A stretch of 64,000 nt of DNA from an uncultured Oscillospiraceae bacterium (GTDB lineage Bacteria > Bacillota > Clostridia > Oscillospirales > Oscillospiraceae): positions 58,932 through 122,931 of the forward strand of contig CAKTOH010000005.1 in assembly GCA_934589705.1 (NCBI GenBank), read 5' to 3'. Positions 8,406-16,511 of this stretch are shown here, piece after piece. Positions within the stretch are counted from its first letter, which is position 1. Each line of letters begins with the position of its first letter. The position numbers and the translations under genes were made by a program. The notes beneath the pieces are model-generated. The model had not been told where the DNA came from. It was given only the letters and a program-made list of their open reading frames with translations, and ran no database searches.

Positions 8406-8996
8406 TCAGCGCAGATAGGGATTGTATTTCTTTTCACTGTCCAGGGTGGTGGTTTCCCCATGACCCGGTAGTACCCAGAGATTTTCGGGGATGGCGGCCA
8501 GCCGCTTGAGGGAGGCGGTCATTTGCTCCCAGCTGCCCCCGGGCAGATCGGTGCGGCCGCAGCTTCCGGCAAAGAGGGTGTCTCCGGAGAAGAGGGCGCT
8601 CTCCGTCCGCAGACACACGGAGCCGGGGGTGTGACCCGGGGTGTGAAGGACGGTCATTTCCAGACCCGCAAGGTGGAGTTTCGTGCCCTCGCCGTAGGTG
8701 TCGGTGTAATAGAGCTTTCCGGCGGTGAGCTGAGGGGGCAGACTCAGATCCTCGGCGCAGAGGTATGCCTTGCAGCCGGTGTCCGCGGCGATTTCCCGGA
8801 CGGCTCCCACATGGTCGAAGTGGCCGTGGGTCAGCAAAATGGCCTCCACAGTCAGCCCCAGCTCGGTCAGCTTGTCCAAAACGGTATCCGCGTCATAGCC
8901 CGGGTCAATGAGACAGCAGCGGCTTGAGGCGTTGCTGCGGATGATGTAGCAATTGGTCTGGTACGCACCCAGGGTCAGGGATTTGACTTCCAGCAT
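8406..8996 (-). CDS. Metallo-beta-lactamase-fold hydrolase (glyoxalase II-like)
   Basis: 196 residues with the metal-binding motif THGHFDH, a downstream HTPGHTPGS, the bridging Asp in FSGDTLF, and a final LPGHG. These match small hydroxyacylglutathione hydrolase-like enzymes often placed between dtd and hemZ in clostridia. The physiological substrate is not known from sequence. Confidence 0.85.
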   Translation of the reverse strand: MLEVKSLTLGAYQTNCYIIRSNASSRCCLIDPGYDADTVLDKLTELGLTVEAILLTHGHFDHVGAVREIAADTGCKAYLCAEDLSLPPQLTAGKLYYTDTYGEGTKLHLAGLEMTVLHTPGHTPGSVCLRTESALFSGDTLFAGSCGRTDLPGGSWEQMTASLKRLAAIPENLWVLPGHGETTTLDSEKKYNPYLR

Positions 8997-9006
8997 AGCT
9001 GCCTCC

Positions 9007-9471
9007 TTATCGTCTGGGGGTGTCCATCAGCTGGTCGGTGTCCAGCAGAATGGTCACGGGGCCGTCGTTGACGGATTCCACCTGCATATCCGCGCCGAAG
9101 CGGCCATGCTGGGGCGGGAATCCCAGTTCCGCGCAGTCCGCCAGGAACCGCTCATAGAGCCGGTTGCCCAGCTCCGGGGGCGCGGCTTCGGTGAAGCTGG
9201 GTCGGCGACCCTTCCGGCAGTTGCCGTAGAGGGTGAACTGGCTGACCACCAGCACCTGCCCGTGAACGGCCTCCAGTCCCAGGTTCATTTTTTCGTTTTC
9301 GTCCTCGAAAATCCGCAGTCCCAGAGCCTTTTCCGCCAGATACCGGCATTCCTTTTCCGTATCCTTGGGGCCCACCCCCAGCAGAATCAGAAAGCCCTGA
9401 CCGATTTTGCCCACGCACTGGCCGTCAATGGTCACGCTGGCGGATTTTACCCGGGTCAATACTGCTCGCAT
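9007..9471 (-). CDS. dtd: D-aminoacyl-tRNA deacylase
   Basis: 154 residues, the usual Dtd length. MRAVLTRVKSASVTIDG starts the fold; the catalytic SQFTLYG motif is at about 77-83 and the NDGPVT motif near 136-141 carries the cross-subunit Gly-Pro that proofreads chirality. The enzyme hydrolyses D-amino acids (and glycine) from mischarged tRNA. It lies 21 nt downstream of rel, a conserved arrangement. Confidence 0.95.
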   Translation of the reverse strand: MRAVLTRVKSASVTIDGQCVGKIGQGFLILLGVGPKDTEKECRYLAEKALGLRIFEDENEKMNLGLEAVHGQVLVVSQFTLYGNCRKGRRPSFTEAAPPELGNRLYERFLADCAELGFPPQHGRFGADMQVESVNDGPVTILLDTDQLMDTPRR

Positions 9472-9492
9472 AGCAAATTCTCCTAATCTGAT

Positions 9493-11685
9493 TTAATTCT
9501 GTCCTCTGCGGGAGTTGGTCACATCCCGGATGCTCAGAAGCTTGGCGCGAATGGAATCCAGCTCCGCCACGTTCTTCACCTCGAAGCGGATGGTAATGGT
9601 GCTCCGGCCGCCGGGCAAATCCTTGGCGTTCATTTCCTTCACCCGAACCCGGGCGGTGCTCATGACCGTGGCTACGTCCAATACCAGACCGTCTCTCGTG
9701 ATGCAGTCCAGTTCCAGAGTGGTTTCAAAGGGCTGCTCCTCCTGGGTGGCCCAGCGGACCCGCACCCATCGGGCGGCCTGCTTGGGATCCTCCCGGGCGG
9801 CGGCGTTGGGGCAGTCCGCCCGGTGGATGGACACGCCGAAGCCCTTGGTGATGAAGCCCACGATGGCATCTCCGGGGACGGGAGTGCAGCATTTGGCGAA
9901 CTTGATCATGCACGAGTCGATGTCCTCGACGATGATGCCGTTGACGGCGTGGCGGTTGAGAAGCTCCGCGTCGGAGTCGGGCTTCAGGCGCAGGGGCGTG
10001 CCGGGAAGCTTTTCCGTGGTCTGGGCCTTGATGGCCTTGTTCACGTCGTCCCGGATGCGCCCCACGGCCTTGGTGGCGGTGAGTCCGCCGTAGCCGATGG
10101 CGGCGTACATATCGTCCCAGCTGTCGAAGGACAGCTTTTGCAGCAAATGGGGTTCCAGTTCGGGATTCGACAGGGCATTCAGCGGCAGACCTACCCGCTT
10201 CATCTCCGCCTCGAAGGAGGCTCTGCCGTGGACGATGTTCTCCTCCCGCTTTTCCCGCTTGAACCACTGTTTGATCTTGGTTCTGGCCTGGTTGGACTTG
10301 CAGATGGTCAGCCAGTCCCGGCTGGGCCCCTTGGCGGCCTTGGAGGTGAGCACCTCCACAATGTCGCCGTTGCGCAGCTTGGTGTCGATGTTGGCAATCC
10401 GGTTGTTGACCTTGGCGCCGATCATGGCGTTGCCCACCCCGGAGTGGATGGCATAGGCAAAGTCGATGGGGGTGGAGCCTGCGGGCAGGGAGACGATCCG
10501 GCCCTTGGGGGTGTAGACGAAGACCTCGTCGTCGAACATGTCGATTTTCAGGGACTGGACGAATTCCTCGGCGTCGGAATCCTGCTGGGTTTCCAGCAGA
10601 CGGCGCACCCACTCGAAGTCCTTTTCCGTACCGGCGCCGGTGCCCTGCTTGTATTTCCAGTGGGCGGCAATGCCGTATTCCGCGGTCTCGTGCATGTCCC
10701 AGGTGCGGATCTGCACCTCGAAGGGAATGCCCTGGGAGCCGATGACGGTGGTGTGAAGGCTCTGGTACATATTGGGCTTGGGGGTGGAGATATAGTCCTT
10801 GAACCGGCCGGGTACCAGATTGAACAGGTCGTGAACGTGACCCAGCACATTGTAGCAGTCGGGAATGGTGTCCACGATGACCCGGAAGGCGTAGATGTCG
10901 TAAAGCTCGTCAATGGTCTTGCCCTGAGCCTGCATTTTCCGGTAAATGGAGTACACATGCTTGATCCGGCCGTAGGTCTTGTTGTGAATGCCCACGGAGG
11001 AAAGCCGCTGGGTGATCTTGTCCTGAATGGTGCGCATGAACACCTCATCCTGCTCCTTGTGGGCATTGAGGTAATTCATGATCTCATTGTAGGAATCGGG
11101 CACCAGGTACTTGAGGGCGATATCCTCCAGCTCCCACTTGATCTTCTGCATACCCAAGCGGTGTGCCAGAGGCGCGTAAACGTCCATGGTCTCCCGGCAT
11201 TTTTTCAGCTGCTTTTCCGGGGTCTGGTACTGCATGGTGCGCATATTGTGGAGCCGGTCGGCGATCTTGATGAGCACCACCCGGATGTCCTTGGACATGG
11301 CCATGAACATCTTGCGCAGGTTTTCCATCTGAGCCTGCTCGGAGGTGGAGAAGTTGGCACGGGTCAGCTTGGTGACGCCCTCCACCAGCTCGGCAACGGT
11401 GGAGCCGAAGATTCGCTCAATGTCCTCGTGGGAAGCGTCGGTATCTTCAATGCAGTCGTGAAGCAGCGCGCCCAGCACCGCGTCGCAGTCCAGACCCATT
11501 TCCGCTACGATCTGGGCAACGGCCAGGGGGTGAATGATGTAGGGGGAGCCGTCCTTGCGCTTCTGGGCCTGATGCTTGGCGCTGGCGTAGTCCACGGCCT
11601 TGTTGATGAGCGCCCAGTCGGCCCCGGGAATGTGCTTGTTGATGGCCCGCTCCATGGCGGCATAGTGTTCTTCAAAGGTTTCCAT
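9493..11685 (-). CDS. rel: Bifunctional (p)ppGpp synthetase/hydrolase RelA/SpoT
   Basis: 730 residues with the complete long-RSH layout: HD hydrolase domain (H52, H76-D77 and the downstream EDT), synthetase domain (GRIKHVYSIYRKM and the Asp-containing YDIYAFRVIVD), TGS domain (VFVYTPKGRIVSLPAGSTPIDFAYAIH) and C-terminal ACT domain. Both catalytic centres look intact, so it should make and degrade the stringent alarmone in response to ribosome-sensed starvation. It starts 5 nt after recJ ends. Confidence 0.95.
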   Translation of the reverse strand: METFEEHYAAMERAINKHIPGADWALINKAVDYASAKHQAQKRKDGSPYIIHPLAVAQIVAEMGLDCDAVLGALLHDCIEDTDASHEDIERIFGSTVAELVEGVTKLTRANFSTSEQAQMENLRKMFMAMSKDIRVVLIKIADRLHNMRTMQYQTPEKQLKKCRETMDVYAPLAHRLGMQKIKWELEDIALKYLVPDSYNEIMNYLNAHKEQDEVFMRTIQDKITQRLSSVGIHNKTYGRIKHVYSIYRKMQAQGKTIDELYDIYAFRVIVDTIPDCYNVLGHVHDLFNLVPGRFKDYISTPKPNMYQSLHTTVIGSQGIPFEVQIRTWDMHETAEYGIAAHWKYKQGTGAGTEKDFEWVRRLLETQQDSDAEEFVQSLKIDMFDDEVFVYTPKGRIVSLPAGSTPIDFAYAIHSGVGNAMIGAKVNNRIANIDTKLRNGDIVEVLTSKAAKGPSRDWLTICKSNQARTKIKQWFKREKREENIVHGRASFEAEMKRVGLPLNALSNPELEPHLLQKLSFDSWDDMYAAIGYGGLTATKAVGRIRDDVNKAIKAQTTEKLPGTPLRLKPDSDAELLNRHAVNGIIVEDIDSCMIKFAKCCTPVPGDAIVGFITKGFGVSIHRADCPNAAAREDPKQAARWVRVRWATQEEQPFETTLELDCITRDGLVLDVATVMSTARVRVKEMNAKDLPGGRSTITIRFEVKNVAELDSIRAKLLSIRDVTNSRRGQN

Positions 11686-11690
11686 TTTCT

Positions 11691-13748
11691 TCAGCTCTCT
11701 TTCGCGCGCAGCAGCCGCTGCATGGTTTGGCTGGCGTTCAGGTCAGCCTTTTCGCTTCCGGGGGTCAGCCGGATGGTGATGGATTTATGAAGCCGGGTGA
11801 TTTCCAGCAGTCCCACATCCCGGAAAATATCCAGGCAGATGCTCAGCTGCCCCAGGCTCAGGGGCTTGCCCGCCCAGCGGACGATTTTCCGGCACAGGCA
11901 CAGGGGAGATTCCTGTATCTCGGTTCCTACACCGGCCAGATACCGCCAGACCATGGCAAGCATGGCCCGGTCGGGAAGGCTTGAGACGCTTTCCCGGGAC
12001 AGAGGCTCTCCCTTCTGCAATGCCCGGTACAGGGAGGTTTCCGGGGAACACTCGGCCCGGCAGCTGGGGCGGATGTCCAGCACATTCATCTGGACGATCC
12101 GGTCGTCCCGGTACTCGTTGACCTGGGGATTGAAAGCAACGTCCACCAAGTCCCCCTGGGCGATGGAAACGCTCTGGGGATTGGCGGAAAAGTAGATGGC
12201 CCCGAAGGTGAAATGCCCCTTGCGCAGCCGCAGCCGCATATGTCGGCCGCCGCCCACCATGCTGATCCGGTCGATGGTCAGACCGGTCATGGACAGCACC
12301 GGCTTGGGGCAGCCGTTGCCGCAGGGCTCCAGCACCTTCAGCGAATCGATGCCCGGAATGGTCAGAAGCTCCGAGTCAATGGCACAGTCAATGTCCAGGC
12401 TGGTGCGGGGCAGGTCGTCCTGGTAGTAGTCCGCGGCCAGAGCGCAGATCTGACGGCGGAATTCCGGAATGTTCTTCCGGCTGATGGTAAAGCCCGCCGC
12501 CAGCTCATGGCCGCCGTAGCTTTCCAGCAATGGGGACAGGGTGCTCAGGGAGGCGAACAGATTGAAGCCGCCGTGGCTTCGGGAGCTGGCCTTGCCGTGG
12601 TCGCCGTCCAGGCAGATGAGAAAGGCCGGACAGGCATATTCCTCGGCAATCCGGCTGGCGACGATTCCCACGACTCCCTGATGCCAGCTTTCGTCCGCCA
12701 GGACGATGGCCTCCGGGGGCTTTCCGGCGGGGAGCATGGCCACCGCCTGCCGGTAAATTTCCGATTCCACCGCCTGCCGCTGCCGGTTCAGGGCGCACAG
12801 GGCTTTGGCGGCATCCGCTGCCTCCTGGGGGTCGTCGGTGAGAAACAGCTTCACAGCCAGATCGATTTGTCCCATCCGGCCCGCGGCGTTGATGCGGGGA
12901 GCCAGCATAAAGCCGATGGTGGAGGAGGTAACGGTTTTGGGGTCGCAGCCGCACTCGGCCATGAGAGCGGCAATGCCGGGGCGCTTGGTGTGCGCCAGCA
13001 GCTCCAGCCCCCGGGCGGCAAAGACCCGGTTCTCTCCCCGCAGGGGCATCACGTCCGCTACGGTACCCAGGCACACCATGTCGGCGTACTCCGACAGCAC
13101 CGCCTCCGTGTCACCGCACAGGGCGCAGGCCAGCTTGAAGGCAATGCCCACGCCGGAAAGATCCTTGTGGGGATAGCCGCCGTCGGGCCGGTGGGGGTCA
13201 ACCACCGCGACTGCCTCGGGCAGGGCATCCTTGCATTCGTGGTGGTCGGTAATGACCAAGTCCATGCCCAGCTCCTTGCACAGCTGAGCCTCGGCTACGG
13301 CGGTAATGCCGCAGTCCACGGTGACGATGAGCTGAACCCCCTCGTCGTGAAGCTGGTGCAGGGCGATGGCGTTCAGACCGTAGCCTTCTTCCAGGCGGCC
13401 GGGGATGTAGCTGACACAGCTGCCCCCGTGGCGGCGAAGAAAATCCGTCAGCAGGCAGGTGGCGGTAATGCCGTCCACGTCATAGTCGCCGAAGACCGCG
13501 ATTTTTTCCTTGTTTTCGATGGCCAGCGCCACCCGCCCGGCGGCCAGAGCCATATCCGTCATCAGAAAGGGGTCGGGCAGGGGGGCGCTGCGATCCAGAT
13601 AGGTCTTTGCCTGGGCACCGTTCTGAATGCCCCGGGCGGCCAGCACCATGGCGGACAATGGGGCGTAGCCCGCGCTTACCAGGGCGTTCACCGAAGCCAT
13701 ATCCGGCTTCTTCTCATTCCAAATTCCGTATTTCACCTTAGCACACAT
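11691..13748 (-). CDS. recJ: Single-stranded-DNA-specific exonuclease RecJ
   Basis: 685 residues. The DHH-family motif FGDYDVDGITATCLL, the DHHE motif and the DHHA1-domain GGH sequence (ESYGGHELAAGF) are present, followed by the OB-like region and a C-terminal extension of ~120 residues seen in Firmicute RecJ. RecJ degrades ssDNA 5' to 3' in recombination and repair. A good promoter lies at 13772-13800, so recJ probably heads the minus-strand series. The ATG used lacks a strong ribosome site; a nearby alternative start is possible. Confidence 0.95.
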   Translation of the reverse strand: MCAKVKYGIWNEKKPDMASVNALVSAGYAPLSAMVLAARGIQNGAQAKTYLDRSAPLPDPFLMTDMALAAGRVALAIENKEKIAVFGDYDVDGITATCLLTDFLRRHGGSCVSYIPGRLEEGYGLNAIALHQLHDEGVQLIVTVDCGITAVAEAQLCKELGMDLVITDHHECKDALPEAVAVVDPHRPDGGYPHKDLSGVGIAFKLACALCGDTEAVLSEYADMVCLGTVADVMPLRGENRVFAARGLELLAHTKRPGIAALMAECGCDPKTVTSSTIGFMLAPRINAAGRMGQIDLAVKLFLTDDPQEAADAAKALCALNRQRQAVESEIYRQAVAMLPAGKPPEAIVLADESWHQGVVGIVASRIAEEYACPAFLICLDGDHGKASSRSHGGFNLFASLSTLSPLLESYGGHELAAGFTISRKNIPEFRRQICALAADYYQDDLPRTSLDIDCAIDSELLTIPGIDSLKVLEPCGNGCPKPVLSMTGLTIDRISMVGGGRHMRLRLRKGHFTFGAIYFSANPQSVSIAQGDLVDVAFNPQVNEYRDDRIVQMNVLDIRPSCRAECSPETSLYRALQKGEPLSRESVSSLPDRAMLAMVWRYLAGVGTEIQESPLCLCRKIVRWAGKPLSLGQLSICLDIFRDVGLLEITRLHKSITIRLTPGSEKADLNASQTMQRLLRAKES

Positions 13749-13771
13749 CCAGTAATAAGCATTTTCCTTAC

Positions 13772-13800
13772 ATTATAACAAAAAACCGGACAATGTACAA
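13772..13800 (-). promoter_or_regulatory. Probable sigma-A promoter for the recJ-rel series
   Basis: Minus strand TTGTAC (13800-13795), 17-nt spacer, TATAAT (13777-13772), 23 nt before the recJ ATG. Confidence 0.65.
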
Positions 13801-13820
13801 TAGGAAGATGGAATTTTCTT

Positions 13821-14864
13821 TCATTCTCCCGGGGCGCGGCGCAATTGCAGCAGAGCCACGGTGATCATGGGGGCGGCGATCATCCCGGCAATGCCCCACA
13901 GCCGGCAGCCGATATACAGGGCGGCAAGCGCGGCCAATGGGTCAAGCCCCAGATGCTGTCCCAAAAGCTTGGGTTCCAGAATGGAGCGGGTCAGGGCAGC
14001 GGTGGCGTAGGTTCCGGCAATGCCCAGAGCCAGAACCCGGTTCCCCTGCAGAAAGCACACCAGCGCCCAGGGGATCAGCACCGTCCCCGTGCCGAAGACG
14101 GGCAGGGCATCCACCAGAGCAATGACGAACGCCCACAGAAGGCTCCTGGGAATCCGCAGCAGAGTCAGCCCCGCCGCCAGAATGCAGAAGGTGACGCTCA
14201 TGAGCTTCAGCTGGGCCGTCAGCCAGCCCAGGAGCATCCGGCGCAGCCGCCGGAATTTGGCAAGAAGGATGTTCAGCCAATCCCGGGGAATCCTTCTCAG
14301 AAGCCAGCCGCGGATTTTCGGAAGCCGGGCGGAAAGGAGAAAGGCGGAGAGAATTCCGGTGCCGAAGCCCAGGGCACTGTCCGGCAGACGGCCCAGAATC
14401 CCACCTGCCAGCCCCAGAAGCCAGGCGGTAATCTTTCCCGGCAGGGTGCTGCCGTCGGAGAACAGCAGACGCAGATGCTCCGTCAGCACAGGCCGCAGAT
14501 CCCGGGGGGCCCGGGCGGTCAGAGCCAGAAGATTGGTCTGTACCAGGTCAAGTCCTGTCCGGGCGGCTTCCTCCAGGCCGGGCAGGATTCCCGCCAGAGA
14601 GCGCAGCTGCCGCACCGCCGCGGCGCACAGCACCGTCACAAGCAAAGCCAGAAAGCAGAAGGCCATGCTCACGCCCAGACCGGCGGAGGTCTGCCGGGAC
14701 AGCCGGAGACGGTTTTCCAGAAAGCGCACCATGGGCTCCGCCGCCAGTGCCAGGGCAAGCCCCAGCAGAAAGGGGCGGATCAGCGGCAGCAGGAACCGGA
14801 CTGCCAACCACAGAAGGACAGAGCCGGCCAGAAGCGTCAGAATGTCTTTTCGGGGAAAGCCCAT
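13821..14864 (-). CDS. AI-2E family transporter (YtvI/PerM-like permease)
   Basis: 347-residue integral membrane protein. An N-terminal pair of helices is followed by an amphipathic stretch and further helices, with the family signature around ALVDALPVFGTGTVLIPWA and the conserved LEPKLLGQHLGL segment. Members are linked to export of AI-2 or ions, and YtvI to sporulation; the substrate here is unknown. I chose ATG 14864 because GAAAGGAG lies 6 nt upstream; an ATG 45 nt further up has no ribosome site. It is divergent from the ACT-domain gene. Confidence 0.85.
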   Translation of the reverse strand: MGFPRKDILTLLAGSVLLWLAVRFLLPLIRPFLLGLALALAAEPMVRFLENRLRLSRQTSAGLGVSMAFCFLALLVTVLCAAAVRQLRSLAGILPGLEEAARTGLDLVQTNLLALTARAPRDLRPVLTEHLRLLFSDGSTLPGKITAWLLGLAGGILGRLPDSALGFGTGILSAFLLSARLPKIRGWLLRRIPRDWLNILLAKFRRLRRMLLGWLTAQLKLMSVTFCILAAGLTLLRIPRSLLWAFVIALVDALPVFGTGTVLIPWALVCFLQGNRVLALGIAGTYATAALTRSILEPKLLGQHLGLDPLAALAALYIGCRLWGIAGMIAAPMITVALLQLRRAPGE

Positions 14865-14896
14865 GGCGGAAGCTCCTTTCGATGGGAAGATAAGGG

Positions 14897-14924
14897 TTGC
14901 TTTTTTCAAAATGTGTGTTACAAT
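14897..14924 (+). promoter_or_regulatory. Probable promoter of the ACT-domain gene
   Basis: TTGCTT (14897-14902), 16-nt spacer, TACAAT (14919-14924), 58 nt before the ATG. Confidence 0.55.
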
Positions 14925-14982
14925 GGCTTATATGGAGAACAGATGTCGTTCAGCCGAGAACGAGCGTATCAGGAGGTAGGAC

Positions 14983-15423
14983 ATGTCAACCAAACCCAAA
15001 TACTACATTGTGGAGGCATCCGCACTGCCGGAGGTGTTCCTGAAGGTGGCGGAGGCAAAGCGTTTGCTGTCCACCGGCGAGGCGGCTACGGTGAACGAAG
15101 CCACCAAGATGACGGACATCAGCCGCAGCGCTTTCTATAAGTACCGGGACGCGGTGCTTCCCTTTCAGAATATGATGACCGGCCGGATCATAACCTTCCA
15201 GCTGCTGCTTCACGACGAGCCGGGACTGCTGTCCCACATTCTGGCGGTGTTTGCCGATACCAAGGCCAATATCATTACGATCAATTCCATCGTGCCTACC
15301 AACGGTACGGCGGTGGTGACCATCTCCGCGGAGACCATGGATCTGACGGTGACGCTGGAGGAGCTGCTGCGGCAGCTGAGCGCCACCCGGGGCGTGGTCA
15401 AGGCGGACGTTCTGGCAGGTTAA
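14983..15423 (+). CDS. ACT-domain protein, UPF0735 (PheB-like)
   Basis: 146 residues. Residues 1-60 contain a helix-turn-helix-like segment (TVNEATKMTDISRSAFYKYRDAV); residues 70-145 are an ACT domain (ITFQLLLHDEPGLLSHILAVFADTKANIITINS). This layout is that of the UPF0735/PheB family, thought to sense an amino acid. AGGAGG is 7 nt before the ATG. It is followed by a terminator and then an aspartate kinase that lacks its own ACT domains. Confidence 0.85.
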   Translation: MSTKPKYYIVEASALPEVFLKVAEAKRLLSTGEAATVNEATKMTDISRSAFYKYRDAVLPFQNMMTGRIITFQLLLHDEPGLLSHILAVFADTKANIITINSIVPTNGTAVVTISAETMDLTVTLEELLRQLSATRGVVKADVLAG

Positions 15424-15438
15424 ACTATGGAAAAGCTT

Positions 15439-15466
15439 GGGGGCATCTTCGGATGCCTCCTTTTTT
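15439..15466 (+). terminator. Terminator between the ACT gene and aspartate kinase
   Basis: 9-bp stem with one G-U pair (15439-15447 with 15452-15460), TTCG tetraloop, six Ts. Confidence 0.85.
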
Positions 15467-15527
15467 CGGCTGCTTTTTCGTCACATTCTGCCCTTCCTTG
15501 ACATAGGCTGTGCCGGGAGGGAGGAAT

Positions 15528-16265
15528 ATGCTTCTTGTCCAGAAATACGGAGGAACATCCCTGGCGGATGCCGGACGGATTCGGGCGGCAGCCCGACGGG
15601 CATCCGAGCTGTCCCGGCAGGGAAATCAGATGGTCATTGTCGTCTCCGCCCAGGGCGACACCACCGATGAAATGATCCGGCGGGCTTCCCAGCTGAACCG
15701 CCGCCGGGCTGCCCGGGAAATGGACGCGTACCTCGCCGCCGGAGAGCAGATGTCCGCGGCACTTATGGCCATGGCCATCGGCGCCATGGGCTGCCCGGCG
15801 GTGAGCCTCACCGGCTGGCAGGCGGGAATCCATACCGATGGGAATCATGGGAATGCCCGGATTCTGTCTGTGGATACCGGGAGAATTCTCCGGGAGCTGG
15901 AGGCGGGGAAAATCGCAGTCGTTGCGGGCTTTCAGGGCGTGGCTCCGGACGGAGACATCACCACCCTGGGCCGGGGCGGCTCGGACACCACGGCGGTGGC
16001 GCTGGCGGCCTGGCTCCGGGCGGATCGGTGCCAGATTTTTACGGATGTAGACGGGGTGTACGACCGGGATCCCAGGCTGTTTCCCGATGCCAGACGGTTC
16101 CGGAAAATCTGCTACGACACCATGCTGGCGTTGGTGGAAAACGGGGCCCAGGTGCTCCACGACCGTTCGGTGTTGATGGCGAAGGAAAAGGACATTGAAT
16201 TGGAGGTTCTGTCCGCTTTTACGGGACAGCCGGGAACCATCGTCGGGAAGACAGAATCATTCTAA
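15528..16265 (+). CDS. Aspartate kinase catalytic domain without ACT domains
   Basis: 245 residues. The aspartokinase signature VQKYGGTSLADAGRI is at the N-terminus, followed by VVSAQGDTTDE, the TLGRGGSDTTAVALA active-site segment and FTDVDGVYDRDP. Ordinary aspartokinases are 400 residues or more and carry two C-terminal ACT domains for feedback control; this one stops right after the kinase fold (ending GTIVGKTESF). It would make aspartyl phosphate for lysine/threonine/methionine synthesis. ATG 15528 follows GGGAGGGAGG. A terminator lies downstream. A truncated paralogue or an enzyme regulated in trans are both possible. Confidence 0.85.
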   Translation: MLLVQKYGGTSLADAGRIRAAARRASELSRQGNQMVIVVSAQGDTTDEMIRRASQLNRRRAAREMDAYLAAGEQMSAALMAMAIGAMGCPAVSLTGWQAGIHTDGNHGNARILSVDTGRILRELEAGKIAVVAGFQGVAPDGDITTLGRGGSDTTAVALAAWLRADRCQIFTDVDGVYDRDPRLFPDARRFRKICYDTMLALVENGAQVLHDRSVLMAKEKDIELEVLSAFTGQPGTIVGKTESF

Positions 16266-16306
16266 CCGAAATGGAAGAAGACTATTCAGGCGTTTCCACC
16301 GATCCG

Positions 16307-16348
16307 GGGCCGTTCCGTCAGGCGTTTGTCTGTTGGGACGGCCCTTTT
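16307..16348 (+). terminator. Terminator after aspartate kinase
   Basis: GGGCCGTTCC (16307-16316) pairs with GGGACGGCCC (16335-16344) with one G-U; TTTT follows. Confidence 0.7.
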
Positions 16349-16425
16349 GCGCGTTACGGGCCTGAAAATATGAATAAAATGTGAAACAAATGCGAGAAAA
16401 ATTTGTCGTAATTATGTCAGAACAA

Positions 16426-16454
16426 TTGACAACTTGTTTCGACCTTGATATGAT
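16426..16454 (+). promoter_or_regulatory. Promoter of the caspase-like gene
   Basis: TTGACA (16426-16431), 17-nt spacer, TATGAT (16449-16454), 57 nt upstream of the start. Confidence 0.75.
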
Positions 16455-16511
16455 ATGTATATCACTGAGCAAATGCGTAATCCCGCGACTCATAGATTAA
16501 GGAGGATGACC

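Noticed and set aside
9823..13778. Long plus-strand open frames antisense to rel and recJ
   Set aside because: Shadows of two clear minus-strand genes; no start signals or domains.
15498..15530. TTGACA at 15498 as promoter of the aspartate kinase
   Set aside because: No -10 element at proper distance; the next AT-rich hexamer is at the start codon.
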